A DNA stretch of 64,000 nucleotides, from contig JAGYVD010000003.1 in NCBI GenBank assembly GCA_021209875.1, positions 4,588,001 through 4,652,000 on the forward strand, given 5' to 3'. Below are positions 1 to 11,412 of this stretch, piece after piece. Numbering within the stretch: the stretch's first letter is position 1; the number at the start of each line of letters is the position of its first letter. The notes beneath the pieces are model-generated. The model was given only the letters and a program-made list of their open reading frames with translations, did not search any database and was not told the origin of the DNA. The DNA comes from Rosellinia necatrix (taxonomy: Eukaryota > Ascomycota > Sordariomycetes > Xylariales > Xylariaceae). Both the position numbers and the translations under genes were made by a program.

Positions 1-700
1 ACATACCTCTCCATACCGGTGTGAGTCGCCTTTGTCAACGAGTATCACCTGCGGTTGTTTGCGGAGTTGTTAAATGGTGTATGCTAATCCGTTTCTATAG
101 CCCGCCATATTGACTCTTCGAGGTCAGCTGGATGTGATTCCGGGTCTTTGGTATCTTTACATGGCAATCGACCAATAAATGCCCAGTGCTTTGAAAGCAC
201 TACTTTCATAGGCAGGCTAGGTGTAACACCAAACGCGGCGGCCCTTCAATTGTTAAACACGGGCTCCCTTTGTTTCCCCTAACGCCAATTTGACGTGCAT
301 TGCGGAGTGTCTAGTCCGCTGGCAGTGGTAAATGGTAGGGCCGAAATGACAACTGATGCTGTCACCATGCGCTAGTCACCGGGTTTCGAACTTGCCGAGA
401 TATTGAATCTGCCTAATTTGATACTCAGCGGTGTCATCGAGTCGTTTGAATAGGCTTAGCTTGGCTACTATTGCCTTATTGGCTTTGTTTACGTTGGGCC
501 ATGATGGAATGAATTGTCGGTTGTAGCATTAGAGCGAATACAGCAGGACCGACAACTATAACCATCAAGGTCGTTGCGTTATTACTTACTTAAAGCTCGT
601 AACCTTCGCCCGCCGTTTATTCTATAGTCTTCAAAAGTTTCAAATTCTAGTAACTAATCCATCCATCCCAAGTCATTTACTATTGTACTATTACTCGACC
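1..700. other. Left-edge intergenic / upstream region
   Basis: No open frame with protein-like composition is visible. It holds the presumed promoter and 5' leader of the GPI-anchored protein that starts at 701. I see no repeat array or RNA gene here. Confidence 0.5.
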
Positions 701-1942
701 ATGCGTTTTTCAAAGGCAACCGCTCTCGCTGCTGTAGCCACCACGGCTCAGGCTCAGCGCCCCGAGAACACAACAATTTGTGACTACTACACAACCGCCC
801 TACTCAAGGAGAATACAGCCGATAACCAGGCCACGCTTCTAACGCTTATTGTTAACACCGTCGTAATTGGGAACTGTGAGCAACAAAGATCCCTGCATAC
901 CCCTATCACCACTGTTGATAACTAATCGTTCATCTTCAATAGACACAGAACCCAACGTCGGCGTCACAGTCCCCGGAATTCTAGCAGCGGGCAAATACAA
1001 CGGAGCCGATGTCAACCTTCTGCCGTACTTCACTGGAGAACTTGAATCTACCAACAAGGGCGGTGACCATGGAGTTTCTGTCAACTTTCTCGACGATGGC
1101 GGTGCCGAACCTCTGAAGAAGAATAAGCCGGCGAACACCGACAAATCGGCCCAATAGTAAGCAAAAAATTCGCGGTCCTCTATAGAGTATCTCGGGGAAT
1201 TATGCTAACAATAGCCCATATAATTAGTTTCCTCATCACCCATCTATACCAGTTCTTCGGCTCATTGCTGGGCTGCTCCCAACAAGGCATGCCTGGGTTC
1301 GACGCGTACAGTGGCGAAGCTTCGATGTACGAAGTACACAAGTTCATGGCATTGGACGAGAATGAGATTGGGTACTTTATCACCCAGGTCGGCCTGACCG
1401 CTGCTGTAAGTAGCAGATCCCAATAATATGCACCCCAACGCCCCTCCCCTCCTTCGGGACGTGGCATTCTGTTTCCAGTACCGCCTTCACATACAACTGA
1501 GAAGATCAGCTACTGACCCCAAATCTCATAGTCTTTCGGAGTGGCGGACTCAGATGTCCAAGCTGTCGGCAAGGCACTCAACTCTCTCTTCGGCTCCCGG
1601 TGCGCACCGCCGACCGCCGTCATCCCGGCGCAGGGCGAACAGCTGCAGGCGATCTGCATCGAAGACACCTGCCCGGTGGCAGACAAGGCTACCTGCGATA
1701 AATACGAGGCCGTCGTCGAGCCTTCCACCGCCTCTTCGAGTGGATCGATGACCGCTACACCGACTGGATCATCTTCGTCTGCCCCGACACCAACCGGAAG
1801 CGATAGCGCCACCCCCACGCCGACTGACGGAATGGGCTCATCTCCTTCGTCCTCTGCCACGCCCATCCCCACAGGCGGTGCCGCGACTAACGGATTTGGA
1901 CTGGCTGCTGCTGTCGGCGGTATTGCTGCCTTTTTGTTGTAA
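701..1942 (+). CDS. Secreted GPI-anchored protein, conserved fungal type with a possible globin-like helical region
   Basis: Four exons (701-875, 943-1156, 1228-1405, 1532-1942) join in frame to 325 codons plus stop. ATG 701 was chosen because it opens directly onto a signal peptide (MRFSKATALAAVATTAQA, cleavage near residue 18). The mature part has few cysteines and two alpha-helical stretches, one around HLYQFFGSLLGC and one around YEVHKFMALDENEIGYFITQ, followed by ASFGV. A Ser/Thr/Pro-rich linker of about 70 residues follows, then a hydrophobic tail (GLAAAVGGIAAFLL) typical of GPI attachment, so the protein should sit on the membrane or in the wall. The spacing of the histidines, the F..QVGL pattern and the GV turn resemble the C-terminal half of truncated globins. 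That is my inference from pattern, not a database result. No biochemical role is assigned. Confidence 0.82.
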
Positions 1943-3339
1943 TAATGGTTCATGGGATACACGATATTTACAGCTTACAACCTATCATTTCATTTCGTAT
2001 GACATACCCAGAGTAATAATTCAAGACTTTGCCGTCTTAAAAAAAAAGCCGTTGTAAAAACGCAAAACGGCCTTCAGCGGGGGGCTTTAAAAATACACAC
2101 GCCTCCTGAAATATATACTTGCCAGTGATCTCTAGTGTGAGAGTGTGATGATGATGTTTGCCTTATAAGATTACTATCGAACAATATCACAAAACCGTTT
2201 AATTGTAATAGTGTATATACATTTTTATACTATATAGGGAGAGAAATAGTAGAATGTGACTCGCAGGCAATTTGAGGGATTTTTTTTTTTTTTTTTTTGG
2301 CAGACTAATAACAGATTCCTGGCGCGACTTTACGTTGGCTACTATTAAAGCGGCTGAAAATGATATAGATAAGTAAATAAGAGACAATATTAAACATAGA
2401 TACTATAACAGCTAGATTGAGGATCTATTAAACCAATAGAAGAAAGGCATACATATAATTAGCCATGTACAAAAAGAACCACATGATCCTGAATAATTTA
2501 TGGTTAAATACCCAAAACGTTACTGTCTCCCCCTTCTTCGAATTCCATCTTCTATTAATCATTATATTTTAAAAGCTAACACAAAAACCTACGGTTCACT
2601 CCATGATATCACGTACCATAAATGTTAGGGCATAAAAGAGCCCCCCCTCACTTTATCTAAGAATCATTCAACAGAGAATCCCGCTGAAGCCGACAATAAA
2701 CCCGGTGTCATATAACCCGAAGAGAAACCAATTATAATTACGGAATTGCCGGGATCATTCTTCCTTTGTAGTCATGACGGATTTCTACATTAAATCAAAG
2801 TTACACGTTTCTGGCCGTTCATTTACAACGATGAATTACTCGGGATCGCGATGAGAACTTGCAAGAAGAAGAAAAAAACAGGAGGAAAAGAAACCGGGGA
2901 TACTCAACCGGCCAATATCTTGCGGCATATACCGCGGTACTGATCCGGTAATGAAGCCCCTTGTCCTCCGAGACCACCGACCTTGGCTCGTGTTGTATCC
3001 ACACCGGTGCCTTCATTCTATTTGTGGGTTTCAACACACCGCGTCCGGAAATATTTCCTGCCGCTTTTCCTTCCACATACCGACGATAAAGGCGAAGAAG
3101 CACTCCAATTTCCGTCATACGCAAACGCGACGGGGGATTGGCGATTTTTCCGCGTCGAGAAATGCAGAACGAAGATGTCCAGTCCAGGGGGGTTGATAGA
3201 CGCCAGCCGAGATATGGTGATATATATTTGCTGTCATATATATTTGCTTTCTCGGCTCGTTGGCCTGTTGACATTGGGGTGAAGACGGCGGAGATTCTAA
3301 ACAAGGAATAAAAAAAAACATCACTTTTTCTAATTGAAA
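1943..3339. other. Intergenic region, AT-rich
   Basis: About 1.4 kb between two co-oriented secreted-protein genes. The first 900 bases are AT-rich, with an A/T homopolymer near 2280-2299. Open frames around 2819-3324 overlap each other on both strands and lack protein-like composition. The last 200 bases should hold the promoter of the lyase gene, including the repeated ATATATTTGCT-like word near 3218-3250. Confidence 0.45.
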
Positions 3340-4828
3340 ATGGCGAGTAGAACTTCAGTCGTCGTTACCGCGGCGTTGGCAGCGCTGGTCCAACAGCATG
3401 TCCACGCCGCTAGCATCTACGTTTCTCCGACCGGGAGCGGTTCGGGGACGGTCGATAGCCCGTACGGGTCCATCCAGACGGCCGTGAATGCGGCGAAGGC
3501 CGGCGATACCATCTACCTGCGCGCCGGGACGTACGCACCGACGGCCAACATCCAGATCAAGAAGAGCGGTACCGTGACGGCGCCCATCACTCTCCGGCCC
3601 TACAACAGCGAGAAGGTCATCCTGGACGGAGAGAATATGCCAGGGTGAGTGAGAAACCGCCAGCGACGCGATGTGGGCTATTCTATTTCTAAAGCTTATT
3701 CTTTTCATCATAGCACGCCCTACGGACTTGATGAGTCGCTGCCGAATGGAGAACGGGGTATCCTCCATATCGAGGGCGGGAACTACTGGTACTTTTACAA
3801 TCTCGAGTAAGTGGGCCAGGATCTCGTCGCCATCATAAGAGAAAGAAACCATGGCGAATGATGGCGGGGAACGGGACGGGGCCAGAGGCATGCTGAACAG
3901 AAACCAGACTGATCAATGGACCCTACGGGATCTATTCCCGCGACTCTTCTCACAACTACTACGAGCGTCTATCGACGCACGACAACTACGAGTCCGGATT
4001 CCAGATACAGGGCACTGCCGTAAACAACACGGTGATCTACCTGGACTCGTACCGCAACCGCGACCCGCGAAAGAACGGCGAGAGCGCCGACGGATTCGCG
4101 TGCAAGGAGGGCTCGGGCGAGGGCAACGTGATCCGGAATTCCCGCCTATGGGATAACGTTGATGATGGTCTCGACTTATACATGTTTGGGTCACCAGTGA
4201 CGGTAAGTCCTTTTGTGATTTACTTTCTTCATTCCCCCTATTTTGTTGATTCCGGGATCCATCAGAACCCCTTCCTCCTCCTTCCCTCCCTCTAGAACCG
4301 TGATTTTCTGACCTGAACCCTCCCCGGCCCGCACAGATCGAAGAAGTGTACGCCTGGGGCAACGGCTTCAACCGCTGGGGGTTCTCGGAGTTCAACGGGG
4401 ACGGCAACGGGTTCAAGCTGGGGATCACGGACAACCCGCCGGCGAACCACGTGGTGCGGAACTCGATGGCCTTCTCGAACGCCAAGAAGGGCTTCATCGA
4501 CAACGGCAACCCGGGCTCGCTGACGTTCGCGCGCAACACGGCCTGGAACAACGGCGACAACGGCTTCAACATGCGCAGCTCGACCTCCACCATGACCGGC
4601 AACGTCGCCGCCGTCAACACCAACGCCCAGGTCAGCCTCGTCAGCGGCACCAAGTCCAGCGGCAACTCCTGGGACGCCAGCGCCACCTGGTCCAACGCCT
4701 CCTTCGCCAGTGTCGACTCCTCCACCCTCGCCGGCGCCAGGGCCTCCGACGGCAAGATCAGGGCCAGCAACTTCCTGATCCCCGCGTCGGGCGCCGCCAT
4801 CGGAGCCACTACGCAGGCGTCGGTCTAG
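3340..4828 (+). CDS. Secreted right-handed parallel beta-helix protein, PL9-type pectate lyase-like
   Basis: Four exons (3340-3644, 3714-3806, 3908-4202, 4337-4828) sum to 1185 nt, 394 residues. The N-terminus is a signal peptide ending near VHAAS. The mature protein begins IYVSPTGSGSGTVDSPYGSI, the usual opening of PL9/DUF1565 beta-helix proteins. The coil motifs NTVIYLDSYRN, RLWDNVDDGLDLY and GNGFKLGI follow; DDGLDLY and GNGFKLG match conserved turns of PL9 pectate lyases, where Asp residues bind calcium. The likely role is extracellular cleavage of pectic or related uronate polymers. The catalytic lysine was not assigned. The last exon is strikingly GC-rich. Some relatives act on other polysaccharides, so the substrate is inferred from family only. 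Confidence 0.85.
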
Positions 4829-5190
4829 GGTTATCAGTCCTCGATTTATAAAGCCTGGAAGGCAGGTTATAAGATAGTTTACGCTCTCGCCGTATAAATC
4901 CTATTATTGTTATTATTATTATCATCACGTTTTTGAATATGTACCTGCGTATATATAGCCACCACCCCTATACATTTAAACCAGGACGACGTTACCTCAG
5001 CGATAGATCATGACCTGATACATCGCCTTCTCTTCTTCTATGTAAATTAACGAATAGAACCCTCTATTGATCGCCTATAACAAGTTCGCAGCGGCTTCGC
5101 GGCGTACGTACGTAATCAATCTATATATATACGAACAAGACAAAAAGACAACATACATGAAGAAATACACACACACAGATACAAAATCTC
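4829..5190. other. Convergent 3' intergenic region
   Basis: Short AT-rich spacer between two genes that end towards each other. It contains a TTATTA-type run near 4900-4925 and an ACACACAGA tract near 5169. It probably holds both 3' UTRs. No gene is visible. Confidence 0.5.
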
Positions 5191-5349
5191 CTACCGTAAA
5201 ACAGCCGAGCGCCCCGCCAGCGCCCTCTCGAGTTGTGTATCGACGTCGAAGAACTCGCCCCTTCGGAACGCCGCGAACTGGGCGTTCCCGACCACCAGCG
5301 CGACGAGGCGGTCGAGGCCGCGGATATTCCCCCCCTTAGTAGTAGTAGT

Positions 5350-5399
<50 letters not shown>

Positions 5400-6719
5400 A
5401 AGTAGTAGTGGTGGTAGTAGTAGCCGGCGCGCCCCTGTACCCGGCAGACTCGAGCAGCAGGTCACAGACGTCGCCGAACAGCGCGAAGGTAGCGCTATCG
5501 GAGTCGTCGCCCTCGCAGACCGAGACGGCGTAGAAGACGCGCCAGAACGTCTCGAGGAAGAGGTCGAGCGCGGGCCACAGCAGCGGGTCGTCGGAGGCCG
5601 GGAACCCGCCGCCGCCGGGGGTGATGGTGATGGTGGTGGTGTTAGTGGTCGTGGTAGTGGTCGGGTCCGAGCGGCGGTGGAGGTCGTAGTCGAGCAGCAG
5701 CTGCGCGCAGGCGCGCAGCCTCTGCCCGAGACGCCGGATCTGCGCGTGGTAGCGGGCGCGGCGCCGCGCGCGCGCGGTCAGCCGCTCCGCCTCCGTCGCC
5801 GGCCACGGCTCCCAGATGTGGTAGTCGGCCGCGCACTCCCCGCACACGGGGCGGCTGCCGGCGTGGGACGGGATGTCCGGGAGCGGCGGAAGCGCGCGGA
5901 ACGCGGGGTGGGGTGTCTCTGTTTCTGGGTTGTCGTCGTCGTCGTCGTCGTCGTCGTCAAGGTAGGCGTCCATCTCCTCGTCGAGCTCGCTCAGGTGGTA
6001 TACCCAGGGACACCGGCCCGGCCGCGGGCCGTGGACCGGCTGGCAGAGGAGCTCCTGTAGCGGGCTCGGGTACGCGATCGGGCTGCCGTGCCGGTCTTGT
6101 CTGGGCAGCTTCGGCGAGGGGGGAGAGAGAGGGGGAGGGCTCGCCGCGGGGGGTCGGCGCCGTTCTGGAGCAGCGTGTGCACCGCCTTCACGTTCGCATT
6201 CCGGCACGCGTAGCCCAGCGCCGTGTGCCTGATGATGGCCCCTCCCCGGCGGGCGGGCGATCGCTGGTCCAGGGCGTTGATGTCGATGCCCCGCCGGAGC
6301 AGCTCCCGGATGATCCCCGGGCTGGTGGACTTCGCGTTGCAATACCAGTGGAGCGCGTTGTATCCCCGGAAGACGTCCGTGATCACGCCCTTGCCGGCTC
6401 TGATGACTTTGCGGATCCCCTCGGACGACTTGCAACGAAATAGGGGTGGCACCCCATCGAAATTGAGGGCGTTAGCTCTCCCCTCGGATTTACGACAAGG
6501 TCGCAGGCCCCCCTGTCGAGGGACAGGGTGGGCATCTTGGACCTGTTGTTGTTGTTGTGGTTCTTGCTGCTGGCGGTAAGGTTGTTGCTCGGATTTCCGG
6601 CCGCCGATAATTCGGACTTCCTCCAAGATGCTATCGCGCTTAAAGCGTACCCTTTTTTGCACTCTTTTTAAACCGGTATTAGGTTTTGGTTGTGAATCCA
6701 TTTGAGGTCTTGAGGTCAT
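5191..6719 (-). CDS. Low-complexity ankyrin-repeat protein with an apparent frameshift
   Basis: The N-terminal frame runs from ATG 6719 (alternative ATG 6701) through a basic, Gln-rich leader into two ankyrin repeats (YNALHWYCNA, HTALGYACRNANVKAVHTLL). It then loses sense after QNGADP near 6150. The C-terminal frame, offset by one, runs to the stop at 5191 and is protein-like: an acidic Asp run (encoded by GTC repeats at about 5934-5957), a CxxC at VCGECAADYHIWEPWP, a basic helix, then Thr, Gly and Ala/Thr runs encoded by AGC/AGT repeats (5338-5420). No GT donor lies near the switch, so a one-base deletion in the G6 run at 6148-6153 or in the similar G-run near 6117-6122 is more likely than an intron; a GC-AG intron cannot be excluded. 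Function unknown; ankyrins suggest protein binding. Confidence 0.6.
5338..5420. repeat. AGT/AGC trinucleotide microsatellite inside the ankyrin gene
   Basis: A run of AGT, AGC and AGT triplets encodes the Thr/Ala homopolymeric tract of the minus-strand gene. Triplet periodicity keeps the frame, so length variation should be tolerated. Confidence 0.9.
5934..5957. repeat. GTC trinucleotide repeat encoding an Asp run
   Basis: About eight GTC units on the plus strand, read as GAC (Asp) on the minus strand inside the ankyrin protein. Confidence 0.85.
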
Positions 6720-7526
6720 CTACAGTTCTAATCCAAATTAGTATAGCGACGCCTGTTAAGTAGATGAGGCATATGCTAATATTACCTTTGGACTCTCTAC
6801 AAGACATTGTGGTGTTTACTATTGTCTAGGCGGCTATACGACATATAAACCCAGGATTCTCTTTCATACTCAACCTTTGTCATGCAGGCTCTAAGGCGAC
6901 TGTAAAGCGATTGAAATAATCCCAAAGGCACAAAACACGCTAGAAAGCGGGGGGGCATGGTGTGAAAATGGCCTGAGTTGTTCTCTTTGTTTTTGTTTCA
7001 TTGTTCCAGGGCTGTACCAAAGTGATGCCAACGAAGGATTAGGGTCGCATTGAGGGGATCACAACCTAACAGACACCGCAAGGAGAGCTTGATCGTGTAA
7101 TGAAGCTGGGGGTTTCCCCATTATTTTTGTTCTATTTTCTCTTTTTGATCAATGATATGTGACCATATAGTTAGTTTCCCCCCAGGAACACCTGAGCCTT
7201 TGGAGAGTATTTCACTTTGCCCTCTTGATATCTTTCAAGTTTCCAACCACACAGCAGGATTCTCGAACGGAGTTAGAGATAGCGGTATAAAAGTAGAGAA
7301 GAGCTGTGGTTGTGTGTTGATTTTGGTTTTCATGCCTAGCCTATCAAAGACAAGAGTACGCAAGGCGTAGTGAAGGGTCTCTCACCCTTTATTTATGTAG
7401 TTGACAGCATGGCTTTGGCGTCGGTACCATTTCGAAGTCCCATATTGCCTTTCGAGTACCCGATATATGATGTAAGCTTTGAAACACCGATTTTGATATT
7501 CTGTACCTTCTTGCTTTCCTGGAGGG
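6720..7526. other. Intergenic region
   Basis: Upstream of the ankyrin gene and downstream of the transcription-factor stop. It contains short open frames of no recognisable composition, and C- and T-runs, for example near 7175-7190. Nothing further is supported. Confidence 0.45.
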
Positions 7527-10500
7527 TTAACTAAGTCCGACTGCACAAGCTGCCCATCCAAGCTGCTTGATTAAGAGGCAGAGGTTTTCTACCATCGGAG
7601 GCGGAGGTTCTTGACCTGCGTTGAAGTTCATGCGCAGAATTTCCTGTGCGATATCCATGCAGGATTGAGGATCCTCCAATGCCGATTCGACGATTCGGCC
7701 GTTGTCGCACCGTGGGTGTCGTATCGTCGGTCGACCTTGCCCAAACTCGATAAATCGCTGTACTTCCGTTGACTCTGGATCATCGATATAGACAGCATTT
7801 TGCGAAATAGGGATAGAAGACTGATTTCGTGTCACTTTAGTTACAACCCCATAGGTCCATAATGCTAAGGCTGCATGGTGAACGCCGACAGCGTAGAACT
7901 GCTTGAGATGGCCAGGGGGAAACATCTTCGCTTGTCGCAGAATCTGCCCTGCGTGCCACAGAGCTTGCCAGGCCTCGGTGCTCTCCGCCCACTGCTGGAG
8001 TACGGGATAAACTCTTCGCGCCTGATCCTCGCCCTCTTTCCCAGCAAACAGCTGGAGGTCGTCAAGGGATACATGAAGGTTCATCAAGACTAAATTCAGG
8101 AGTAGGGCTTCCTGTGCTGAAATGCTAGCCTGCCAGTCGGCGATGACCAATTGGAAACTCGACAGCGCCTTGCACAGCTCTTGGTGGCGCGAATTCAGGA
8201 TTAGATTTGGGCCGCTGCCTTGATAGTTGTGGAACGGACTTGACCGGTGAACAGCACTCAGTTGCCTCCATTCAAAGATGAGATTCCAAAAGGCATGTAA
8301 ATAGATCGAGATAGCAAACTGAATGTCTAGCCGGTCGCGATTCGCTGATAGTAGATGAATATCGCGCAAGAGGTCCCCCAGACATGGTGGCCGTTTAGCT
8401 TGGGAAGCAAATCGCTTTAGGTACTCTTCCTTCCACTCAAGAGCGGTCTTAGCAAACCATAACTCTTTAGATTCCGGCAGGGGAAGCGTTAACTCTGCGT
8501 AAGACATCGTGGGACTCGCTAGAGTGGTCATCGATGCTTGAGAGTCTCGCATATAACAATGGAAAGCAAGCCTCTTCCATGATTCTGCTTCATACCAGCG
8601 CTTCCATTTTTCTTCCAGCGCCTCGCCTTGGTCGCTCTCACTTACAGTGCTCATGGCGTAGGAAGAACGCTGAAACCTGCCCCTATAGCGCATCATCTAA
8701 GAGCATGTTAACACTAATGTTCGTGCTACGTTTCGTCAGGCTTACCGTGATGGGTATGAGCAGATGACACTCAGCAATTTCCATTTTTCGTCTGTTACCA
8801 CTCCAAAGACCGATATCTTGCCCCAAGACAAGTGTTTGCACGAGACCGAGGTTCGAAATGCCGGTATTGTTTTCTTCGAACTGAACAGTATCTTAGTAGG
8901 AGGCACACGTCGAATAGCATATTTCTAATACTTACCCTAGACGGCAGGGCAAGACCTAAAAAAAACTTAGCAATACTGTCTTTCCAGGTTTTTCGTGGCT
9001 AGATAACTTACGAACTGCCTCTTGTATAGCAAACCCAAACTTTCTCAACGTAAGAACTGGTGTCATGGTCGCGCCAGCAGCGGCTGCAGTAACCAGCCAC
9101 TCTGGACATTGGGAGTTTAACGCCAAGGTGCCAAAATGTATCCAACTCGAGACGGAACATTGGTGTGATGCTAGGAATATGTGTGTTAAGGCATCTATGA
9201 TCTCGGGAGAGGGGAAATGACGCGGCAACTTGTAACCTAATAGAGTCGCCTTTGCATGTACCAAGAACCACTGCCAGAACCTTGTCACGGGTTGAAGGGT
9301 CTAATTTGTCTTTTACAACTCGGCCTATTTGCCTCTGAAAGTGCTGGCTCGCCGAGTCCCTGCAGGGGAGGGGGAGATCGTATTCGTTATAACCATGATC
9401 TCGTTTATCAGGAACCCAACGCCACTATCACATCGGAAGTCAGCCACCACCATTTCGAGGGTGCTCTGTTAGTCTAGTGGAACGGTGAAGGGGCCGGAAC
9501 ATAGTTGGGCTTGAAAAGGGGGCTCCTGAGCCCCCCCCCAAAGCGACCGGAACAAGATGAAATAAACCAGTCTGAGAACTGCTTACTGGGGATTCCATCC
9601 AAATCTTTACCAATTTCTGTCTCATCTGTGCCATGTCCACAGACGAGTCGTCGGTTTGGGGAGTTGCTGCTTGGGTAACCACGGGACGTTCGCCCATCCC
9701 GTCTATGTTCCAGTGATCTAGCATTCCGAAGTCCATTTCGTTGAGTTCATAGTTGGCGTCGTCACAAAAGTCGAGCACAGCGAGCCCCTGGGCTTCGACC
9801 AGCCGCGAAGGGTCCAGAGACTGAGTATAAAGCACGTCCCGTAAGAAATCAGAGAACGGCTGATGTGTCATGTTGGCTGTGTTATTCGTCGGATAAGCGT
9901 TCTCATACGCATATGGACCTGTAACACATTAGATGGCCGAACCTCGTAAATGTCAAAGATATGTTCATCACAACATGTATTAATATACATGACATCTCAT
10001 AGACGTAGGTAGTGGTATTGTGACCAAAGGAAAAGAATGAAATGCTGCTGTTTCAGGCAAGGCAATGATTCGCGATTCTCTTAATTTTGTTGCATAGCAT
10101 GACGATGAAATCGGCGTGCATAACAAGGACAGAATCGAGGACTGAGACCTACCTTGTTCTACTACGACATTTGTCATTTGTAGCTGGCCGTGCTCGGGTT
10201 TGATATCCATATTCGAGGTAATATCACGGGTTTCATGAATAGTAGAGAGCCCGGCACCATAAGGCATCTGTTTCTGGTCTTGCGCCGTTATCGGGCTAAG
10301 CTGCGATGAGTGAGAGGATGGACTAGGCGTGTGCGCGTTGCTGTGAGCATCGGCAGAGAGATGGAGAAGGTGCATGGCGGCAGTAGAGCCGGCTTCGGTC
10401 GTCGCGTACTCGCAATTCAGGCTCTTTTTCTGACATCGCTGACAGGGCTTGATCTCCTCGCACTTGACACGAGCGGCGGCACAGGGGCGACAGGCGTGAG

Positions 10501-10999
10501 AAACCCGACCCGAGCCGGGCGAGGCGTCTATGCGCCGGCGCTTCTTGGTGCCGTCCCTCTCGCTGTCGTGGTTCCCGGCGTGTCGTTTCAGCAGGTCGGC
10601 GCGTGCGAACGCCTTCCCGCAGACTTGACAGAAGAACCTCTTGCCAAGCGTGTGGGTCTGGATGTGACGAGCCAGGTGTTCGGGGCGTGAGTAGCGCTTC
10701 TTGCAGTCGGCGCATTGGTACAGACTGGAGGTCATCTGATGGCTCTGGTCCGTCGGGGTGGGCGCCGGGATGCCACGGCGGAGATAGGCCTCGCCAGCTG
10801 AGGCGCCGGTGGCAGGATTCAGCGACGCGGGCGTGACTGGCGATGCCGTTGCCGAGGTTGCTTGCGCATGCGCTGGCGCTTGGCGATACGAAAACCCATC
10901 GCCGGGAACACTATGGCCGCGGTCCTGCGTGCTCGCTTGCAAGCCAGGCTCAGCGGCCCCGTTGCCCTGAAGCAGATGCGACAACGACGAGACGGGCAT
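7527..10999 (-). CDS. Transcription factor with tandem C2H2 fingers plus Zn2Cys6 cluster and fungal_trans-type domain
   Basis: Five exons read right to left (10999-10153, 9918-9587, 9300-9012, 8891-8746, 8696-7527) sum to 2784 nt, 927 residues. ATG 10999 is the first in-frame methionine. Two C2H2 fingers come first (YQCADCKKRYSRPEHLARH and FFCQVCGKAFARADLLKRH). A basic KKRRR linker follows, then a six-cysteine binuclear zinc cluster (CRPCAAARVKCEEIKPCQRC...C). The C-terminal two thirds are hydrophobic-helical with a WxxW/RLAFHCY pattern typical of the fungal-specific regulatory domain (PF04082-like). It should be a nuclear sequence-specific regulator; targets are unknown. The fourth exon's acceptor is an AAG and the least certain border; an alternative CAG lies 11 bases downstream but breaks frame with this donor. 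The leader contains a 15-bp minisatellite. Confidence 0.88.
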
Positions 11000-11247
11000 A
11001 GCAGCACCGACGAGTGGCGGCAACGAGGTCGGATGCTCCAGGTTAGAACCCCGCGGCGATGAGGTCGGCTCGACACAGGCTAATCAAGACGTTGATTCTG
11101 GCGACCGAACTCATCATTCTGCTGCCAATGGCTTGGCCAAGCACTCAGGCGGGACTCATCCCCAAGTCGAGCTCGGCTCACGGTAAAATGATCGGGTTTG
11201 GACTGGTGTTGCTTTGCGATGGATGGCCCTTCCTTTGGTTTGCACGT

Positions 11248-11322
11248 CTGATCTGGTCTGGTCTGGCTTGGTCTGGTCTGGCTTGGTCTGGTCTGGCTTG
11301 GTCTGGTCTGGTCTGTCCGAGG
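11248..11322. repeat. 15-bp minisatellite upstream of the C2H2/Zn2Cys6 regulator
   Basis: Unit TCTGGTCTGGCTTGG is repeated about four times with a 5-bp TCTGG sub-period. It lies 250-320 bp upstream of the regulator's ATG, in the probable 5' leader or promoter. Confidence 0.9.
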
Positions 11323-11367
11323 AGCTGAGTCCTTAGTAAGGAGGTAGTTAGTTAGTCCAAGTATATG

Positions 11368-11412
11368 GATGTGCGTATATGAATGTGCGTATATGAATGT
11401 GCGTGCGTGTGG
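11368..11412. repeat. 14-bp direct repeat (GTGCGTATATGAAT)
   Basis: About three imperfect copies of GTGCGTATATGAAT followed by GTGCGTGCGTG. It lies in the same upstream region as the 15-bp minisatellite. Confidence 0.75.

Noticed and set aside
5233..6060. 275-codon plus-strand frame through the ankyrin gene
   Set aside because: Shadow of the GC-rich minus-strand gene; its Ser/Arg/Gly runs are the complement of the triplet repeats.
8845..8865. GGTTCGAA word resembling a tRNA B box
   Set aside because: It lies inside an exon of the transcription factor, lacks the terminal CC, and no A box or acceptor stem is found at the right distance.
9466..9485. GTTAGTCTAGTGGAACG resembling a tRNA A box
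   Set aside because: No matching B box or cloverleaf follows; it sits in an intron of the regulator gene.
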